Assembly: GCA_033557465.1 (NCBI GenBank)
Contig: CM066033.1
Coordinates: 229,712,109-229,776,108 of the forward strand
From: Ichthyophis bannanicus
Lineage: Eukaryota; Chordata; Amphibia; Gymnophiona; Ichthyophiidae
Reading direction: 5' to 3'
DNA: 64,000 bases
Position numbers and translations under genes: made by a program. Of the stretch, positions 59,101-64,000 are shown piece after piece. The notes under the pieces are model-generated. The model worked only from the letters and a program-made list of their open reading frames with translations, made no database searches and was not told the DNA's origin. Each line of letters begins with the position of its first letter. The stretch's first letter is position 1.

Positions 59101-60400
59101 AGCCGGCATCAGAAGAGCAGCAGACCCATAGTGTCTTGCAGACTTCCTGGAAGACCCGGAAATGATGTAATCATCCCGACGGCGGCCATCTTGGGGTTGC
59201 AAAGGAGCCGGGGAAAGCCCTGCCAACCGCACTTCCTGTAGAGGAACTTCATCAGCTACACCAAGACACCTGCGGGGACTCCGGCGGCCATCTTGGACAC
59301 TCTGTTCAGCTGCCACAGACCCAGGGAGTGCCGGAATGGACAGAGACAGAGCCTCGGGAACCGGTTTCTGGCTTCGGTTTTCATCCACCAGCCCTTCCTC
59401 CTGATACAGGGATGCAACATCGGTTGTGGGATCCTGTGCAGTACGCTGGGCCAGTGCCCCTCCCCCAACCGCCCCGGGGGCAGCGGACCTCAGAGAACAC
59501 ACTGAAGGAACAGCAGGACATGCCACCATAGGCACCGATGCCTCATCCGTCGATCCATCTTCCACAGTAGCCGACAGGTAAGGAACTCTGGGGTCTGGAA
59601 CATTATGCACCACTGCCAATGATGATAACCCTTTCTCCACTTTACCCAGGGCAGGCAAGGGTGGGTAACAAAACCTTCTGGGATCCACCGGCCGTCCCCA
59701 CCCCCGGGGGCCCCCCCTGAACTGCACCTAAGGCTGCCCAACGATCATACTGTTGATAAATTTCTGTGAGGGACCCACAACCCTGGGTTTTTAAAGACAT
59801 AAGCTGTATATACCTGTCTCTCAGGGCCCGCTTCACCCCCTTTCTATAGGTTTTATAGGCCACCCATTCCTCCCCGGGAACGGTGGCCTGCAGGCTCTCC
59901 AGGTGGGAGAGCTGGGCTTGCAGCTGGGCCGCCTCCTCCTGGAGACCCCGGAGCCGCCGCACCGCCGCCACGACCTCGTCTGGGGCCCTAGCTGGCTGCT
60001 GGAAGGATGGCAGGCCTGACCCTCCGTCCTCATCCTCACTGGAGGAGGTAGAGGCCTCCTCCAGGACCCGAGGCGGAGGGGGGAACCCGCCTCCTCCAGT
60101 GCTATACTGCACGGTCCTCCAGGGTCTCCCCAGGGCCTCTCCCTGCCGCCACCCAGCCTCCACACCCTGCCTGGGGAGGAGACAGGAGCCTCCTCCCTGG
60201 GGTAGCGGGCCCAAACCTCCATACCTGTGGGTCCCTCTTTCCTGGCCAGGTGCAGTCCTACCTGGGGAGTCCCCCTCCCGGGGCGCCGGCTGTTCCAAGC
60301 TGCTGGTTCCTCCATCCGAGTTCAGAGAAGGAGGCCCACCAGGCTTGGTAGGCCTCTGGGCCTGGGCCTCTCCTACTGGAGGTGGCCCAGGACCCGACAT
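56143..60400 (-). pseudogene. Tx1-like ORF1: very long gag-like zinc-knuckle protein, three frameshifts
   Basis: ATG at 60,400 (MSGPGPPPVGE). Frame 1 runs to about 59,710, with a helical segment LRGLQEEAAQLQAQLSHLES near residues 150-170. An extra G in a G7 run (about 59,709-59,715) moves to frame 2, which runs open from there to about 57,800 and is Gly/Ala/Ser-rich. G runs around 57,790-57,850 shift to frame 3. Frame 3 holds a globular part (NNTIEYDVSFMLRRGLEIFW) and three CCHC knuckles (CX2CX4HX4C, at residues 255-268, 273-286 and 291-304 of the 58,016-56,349 frame). A missing G near 56,438 shifts to the tail, ending KRRKGSLHTN at 56,143. The total of about 1,415 codons is longer than Tx1-group ORF1 proteins I know. 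It would bind the element RNA. Confidence 0.75.
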
Positions 60401-60484
60401 CCAGGCTCAGGTAGTTGCTAAGCCCCGCCCCCTAGCAGGAGCTCTCTGGGAGAGGTCTGCACTCTAGCTCTGCTGAACAGGAAC
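60401..60484 (-). promoter_or_regulatory. 5' leader of the Tx1-like LINE with GC box
   Basis: An 84-bp leader upstream of the ORF1 ATG contains GGGGGCGGGGCTTAGCAACTACC (reverse of 60,417-60,433), an Sp1-type GC box. Its first bases follow directly on the target duplication. It probably acts as internal promoter. Confidence 0.55.
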
Positions 60485-62249
60485 TGAGTGGAGGGACCAC
60501 TCGTGTGGAAGCAGAACTCGACTGAGTCTGTCTGCCCATACATTTTGAATGGCCGGAAGGTATACCACAAACAGGTGAATTTGCAACTCTCTGGCGAGGG
60601 CCCATAGTTGCAAAGCTTCATTGCATGGCAAAAGAGAGCCTGTTCCGCCTTGCTTGTTCACATAGAACATAGCTACCTGACTGTTGGTTTGGACCAGAAC
60701 TGTTTTGTTGCTGAGATGGGTCTGAAAGACTTGAATAGCATTGAAAATGGCTCTCAGCTCTAGGAGGTTTATGTGAAAGAAACTCTCCTGTGAGGTCCAA
60801 AGACCCTGAGTGGAGAGACTGTGCAAGTGGGCCCCTCAACCCATCTTGGATGCATCTGTTGTTAGGGTGGCCTGATATAGAGGCTGCTGGAAAGGAGAGC
60901 CTATGAGGAGGTTTTCTAGAGATTGCCACCATTGCAGGGATGAAATCAGATGTGTGGTGTTTCTGATCTTGTCCATTAGCTGACCCGAGGCCTGTGATCA
61001 TTGAAAGGATAGGGTCCACTGGACTGCTCGCATATGGAGGCGAGCATAGGGAACCACATGGACAGTGGATTCCATGTGTCCCAGAAGTTGAAGCATCTCC
61101 CGAGCAGTAAGGAACACCTTCATAGATGCTTGAGATGCCAGTTGTATTATCCGTAGACAGCATGGCTGTGACAGGAAAGCCCTTGACTGCCGTGTGTCTA
61201 GACAAGCCCCTATGAATTTGAGAGATTGAGAAGGGGTGAGATGAGATTTTTGGAGGTTCATGACTAGTCCCAAGTATTGAAGAATTCTCATTGCTCGAGA
61301 AAGAGCAAAGCTGGCCTCTGGAGCTGTCGATGCTCGAATGAGCCAATCGTCTAAGTAAGGGAAGACAAATATTCCCAGAGTCCTCATAAATGCTGCTACC
61401 ACTGCCATGCATTTTGTGAAGACTCTTGGAGCAGAGGTCAGTCTGAAAGGAAGAACTCTACTGGAAGTGTCTTCCTTGGACCAGGAATCGAAGGAACTTC
61501 CTGTGATCTGAGTGGATGAGAATATGCGTGTACGCATCTCTTAGATCTAGAGAACATAGCCAGTCCTGACTTTGAAGGTATGGTAGGAGTGTCCCGAGGG
61601 AGATCATTTTGAACTTTTCTCGGAACAAATATTTGTTTAATTCTCTGAGGTCTAATATAGGTCTGTGTCCCCCTGTCTTCTTTGGAATAAGAAAATAGGG
61701 GGAATAAAACCCCGAACCCTGTTGGGGTATGGGTACTTCTTCGATTGCTCCTTGAGCTAAAAGTGATGTGACCTCCTGCCATAAGAGGATGGTGGCAGGG
61801 GCCTAAGAACTGAACTGTTTTATTATTGTAGGTGGGGGCAAGTTGAGAAAATGAAGCTTGCACCCCAGTTGTACAATGGACAGAGTCCAGTCTTCTGATG
61901 TTATTTGTTGCCATCTTTTGGAAAAATAGCATAGTCTTCCTGGAATGGTTAAGGGTTCTGGACCTTTCAGGGGCAGAATGACTAAGTTCTCTAGGTAGAA
62001 GTCAAAGACCCTGAGGGGGCTGGGTCTGTTGGGCCAGTTGAGCTCTTTGAGCTTGCAGCTTTCTTTGCTGTCTGTTCTGTTGTTGCCCCTTCTGGGGAAC
62101 ATGAAGCGGTCAGTGGCTTTGATGGGTGTAAGATGGGTAAAATATGGCACCAGTAGTTCTGCGAGATGGAAGCCTCTGGAACATCCTGGAGCCCCTTTAA
62201 TGCTTTGGAGCCCGAAGACTCCCGCTGGGGCTGTTTTGCCGGTGAACAA
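60485..62249 (-). pseudogene. DIRS pol: reverse transcriptase and RNase H, broken
   Basis: N-part (62,249-61,803): KRWQQITSEDWTLSIVQLG, the usual DIRS lead-in. RT fingers in another frame (about 61,720-61,450): PYFLIPKKTGGHRPILDL, LRDAYTHILIHSDHRKFL. RT palm (61,537-60,998): LPFRLTSAPRVFTKCM and catalytic YLDDWL, which is diagnostic of DIRS. The same frame continues to RNase H with TDAS (about 60,851-60,862). INLLELRAIFNAI and VAMFYVNKQGG follow; the D usually before this is N here (VQTNSQ). Then VWADRLSRVLLPHEWSLHS. Stops near 60,996 and 60,845 look like TGG to TGA. The domain is cut at 60,485 by the Tx1-like LINE and continues at 51,774. Confidence 0.88.
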
Positions 62250-62594
62250 TCCTCGAGGGCAACGCCAGAGGCATCTCGATACTTTGAAGGAGATCTACCC
62301 TTCAAGGATCGGCCAGTCTTAGAAGACTTACGTTTTTGTTACCTGAGATCCATGGGAGGAAGATGAAGCCCTGGAAGACGTCGATGCAACTGACATTGTA
62401 TCCGCGGCAAAAAGGGCACCGAGTTTTGCAGCTCTATTCTGCAGGCCCCTGTTGGTCATCCTCGTGCAGGAGAGACACTCCGTTGGACAATGTTCAGGAC
62501 CTAAACATTTTAGACACCAATCATGGGTGTCGGTGACGGAAATGGTACCGCCACACTTTGAGCATTTTTTGAAACCACTAGCTGGTTTCTCCAT
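62000..62594 (-). pseudogene. DIRS gag-like protein, broken
   Basis: ATG at 62,594: MEKPASGFKKCSKCGGTISV, then DTHDWCLKCLGPEHC and CLSCTRM. This Cys/His-rich N-terminus is typical of vertebrate DIRS gag. It is followed by a Ser-rich stretch (SVASTSSRASSSSHGSQ) and a stop at 62,328. Possible continuation in another frame (62,305-61,991, KGRSPSKYRDASGVALED). The pol frame starts near 62,249. Presumed role: packaging of element RNA. Confidence 0.7.
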
Positions 62595-62830
62595 GCCTGA
62601 AGAAAAGTGGGCCTAGTGCCCAAAATGGTGCCTAGCACCAGAAACAGGGGAAAGACCCCTGAAAAAATACAAGTTTTGTTTTGTTTTTTTGAAAAAGAAA
62701 GAAGAAGAAGAACCGGCGGTACTGGTAGGCGTCGAATGAAGGCAGACGCGACCACAAAAAAACAAAGAATAAAAGGAAATTTTCTGCGGTGACAGGGTAC
62801 ACGTCCTGTCGGCTCCGCAGAAAACGAAGA

Positions 62831-62994
62831 ACTGAAGTGAGAGAGGTACAGAGGCGGGAAGGCAGCACACATGCGCTGTGGGATGCTCCCAAAAGCGTTC
62901 CTATTGGACGCTTGGGAGCGTTCCCGTTCGGGCTCTGTCGGTACCGACGATACCCATATGTGAAGACTACATTCCTGCTTGTTCCTGGAGATAC
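62831..62994. repeat. DIRS terminal inverted repeat (left, 5' side)
   Basis: It runs 'actgaagtgagagaggtacagaggcgggaaggcagcac...' to '...gttcctggagata'. It is the reverse complement of 49,869-50,053. It probably contains the promoter for the minus-strand transcript, but no motif is decisive. Confidence 0.87.
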
Positions 62995-63330
62995 ACCTTT
63001 CCCCAACCATCTGCAGTAGCATCATACTCTCGTTTCTCCCTCCCACCCTGGGCCCTTTCCACAGTATCCTTTACCTATCTCCACCACCACCCTCTGCCCG
63101 ACATCCTTCTTTTTCTCCTTTATTTTTATCTTTGTTAAAATTTCTCTTTCTCCTTCTGCACAGACCCATCAACATACATATTCCCCACCCTCTGTCTGAG
63201 CCCCGAGAACATTGGCCTCTCTAGCCCCTATCCCTAGACTATTTCCATCTTTGTCCCCCAGCTCTTCCCAGAAGAATTTTCCTCTTTCCCTGTACCAGTC
63301 CCAACATCAAGATTCCCTCCACTCTATATT
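62995..63330. other. Pyrimidine-rich flank of the DIRS element
   Basis: C/T-rich, similar in style to 49,790-49,868. Open frames here are compositional. Probably the second half of the repeat into which DIRS inserted. Confidence 0.45.
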
Positions 63331-63332
63331 TT

Positions 63333-63505
63333 GTGAATGCAGCCTTTTTTCTTTTTACTTTTGCAGTTACTTCTCTAAAGAAACATTTTGGTTCCCTTTT
63401 CTTCTTGCTTTTATTTACTTTACTTGCAGAAAAATCTGTTGCCCTTTTTATAGCCTCATTCAGTTTAGCCCATTGTCTTTCTACTTTTCTTATCTCCTCC
63501 CAACT
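63333..63505 (-). pseudogene. CR1-like ORF2 linker fragment
   Basis: The minus-strand frame reads WAKLNEAIKRATDFSASKVN, then KSKKKREPKCFFREVTAKVK and KKAAFTKYR. It aligns with the CR1 linker at 21,000 (KVNKHKRKRRPLWFLKLVAE...KKKRVASIKYKR). It is in frame with the Tc1-like remnant upstream. Confidence 0.6.
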
Positions 63506-64000
63506 TGCCAGCAATGCCACAGCCGTCTTCAGTCTGGACCAAAGGTTTTCAATCGGATTGAGGTCTGCACTGTTTCCAGGCCATGACAACAATTCCACAT
63601 ATTGCAAACCACGTATTGCAAATGGTTGCTGTGTTACATGGTGCTCCATCTGTTGACATTTAAAGTCCCCATCAGACCCGAATATGTCAGAAGCAGAAAG
63701 CAGCATTTTAGGTTCGAGGATGTCTGCAATGTATTGCTTCACACTGATAGTACCACTCAAAATTTGAATCCTGCCTCCACCATGCCAAGACATGCATTCT
63801 CATATCATGGCACTCAGGGGATGCTTAACAGTGGCATTGAGGCATTCTGGGATGAGGTCTTCTCCAGGTCTGCTTCACACATATTGAATACTATCACTCC
63901 CAAAAATTGAAATCTTTGTCTCATCGCTCCAAATAACTCTCTTCCAGTCTTCAATTGACCGTCTCAAGTGACCCAGTCTAGCTTTTCCTTCTTTGAACTT
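63506..64000 (-). pseudogene. Tc1/mariner-type transposase, C-terminal part, broken
   Basis: Minus strand, entering from beyond the window: WSDETKISIFGSD (first catalytic D region), then stops, MSWHGGGRIQILSGTISVKQ, YIADILEPKMLLSASDIF, and WPGNSADLNPIENLW (the third catalytic position, E). The second catalytic Asp is missing: the expected QQD reads QQM. The transposase is therefore dead even apart from the stops. The 3' TIR is absent because CR1 sequence follows at once. Confidence 0.85.

Larger units (their letters stand above)
51775..60484 (-). mobile_element. Tx1-like LINE, full length, 8.7 kb, lightly damaged
   Basis: TGAGTGGA flanks it at 51,767-51,774 and 60,485-60,492. Minus-strand order: 84-bp leader with a GC box, ORF1 (60,400-56,143), ORF2 (56,140-52,746) and a 970-bp G-rich 3' UTR ending in AATAAACAAAATT. 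A zinc-knuckle ORF1 and an APE endonuclease ORF2 fit the Tx1 group of L1-superfamily LINEs. GC content is far above the surroundings. Few mutations suggest a recent arrival. Tx1-group families are often target-specific, so the choice of a DIRS element deserves attention. Confidence 0.87.
49869..62994 (-). mobile_element. DIRS-like tyrosine-recombinase retrotransposon, interrupted
   Basis: Order on the minus strand: ITR (62,994-62,831), gag-like frame with zinc motif, RT and RNase H, a WGTPDIDLF region, tyrosine recombinase, internal complementary region (50,230-50,132), and ITR (50,053-49,869). These are the hallmarks of DIRS elements, which integrate by recombination and leave no target duplication; none is seen. 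Without the LINE inside, it would be about 4.4 kb. Stops and frameshifts occur in every gene, with several TGG to TGA changes. Confidence 0.92.

Overview
This window looks like intergenic or intronic DNA from a large, repeat-rich vertebrate genome. I found no host protein-coding exon, tRNA, rRNA or other cellular RNA gene that I would defend. The mix of CR1-like, L2-like, L1-like and Tx1-like LINEs, a DIRS-type tyrosine-recombinase retrotransposon, a tRNA-derived SINE, Tc1/mariner remains and many short terminal-inverted-repeat (TIR) elements fits an amphibian best. A caecilian is my guess, from memory of its repeat style; it is not proven here.

Layout. 1-6,800: old LINE and SINE debris (CR1-like on minus at 1.5-2.2 kb, L2-like at 2.4-4.1 kb, SINE at 4.1-4.3 kb). 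6.8-9.2 kb: a dispersed repeat, a C-rich minisatellite and a 268-bp palindrome. 9.7-14.4 kb: short DNA elements built from consecutive hairpins. 17.4-21.1 kb: an L2-like fragment and a long CR1-like ORF2 broken by another hairpin-rich element. 21.8-42 kb: scattered SINEs, CR1 3' ends, miniature elements and simple repeats, with long stretches where I see nothing. 42.1-48.9 kb: a CR1 copy split by a hAT-type miniature element and by a 5.7-kb L1-like LINE with a 15-bp target duplication. 48.9-63.0 kb: a DIRS element with inverted terminal repeats and an internal complementary region, itself split by an 8.7-kb Tx1-like LINE. 63.3-64 kb: a Tc1-like transposase remnant joined to a CR1 fragment.

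The main result is the nest at 49.9-63.0 kb. The Tx1-like element (51,775-60,484, minus strand) carries a very long ORF1 (about 1,400 codons, three CCHC zinc knuckles) and an endonuclease/reverse-transcriptase ORF2 that starts two bases after the ORF1 stop. It is damaged by only four single-base-scale frameshifts, at least three of them in G/C homopolymers. Removing it with one copy of the 8-bp duplication rejoins the DIRS polyprotein in frame. The DIRS host is more decayed, so the order of events is readable: dispersed repeat, then DIRS, then Tx1-like LINE.

None of these elements is intact as written, and nothing here shows a working cellular pathway. The genes belong to self-copying elements: gag-like RNA binding, reverse transcription, endonuclease or recombinase integration.
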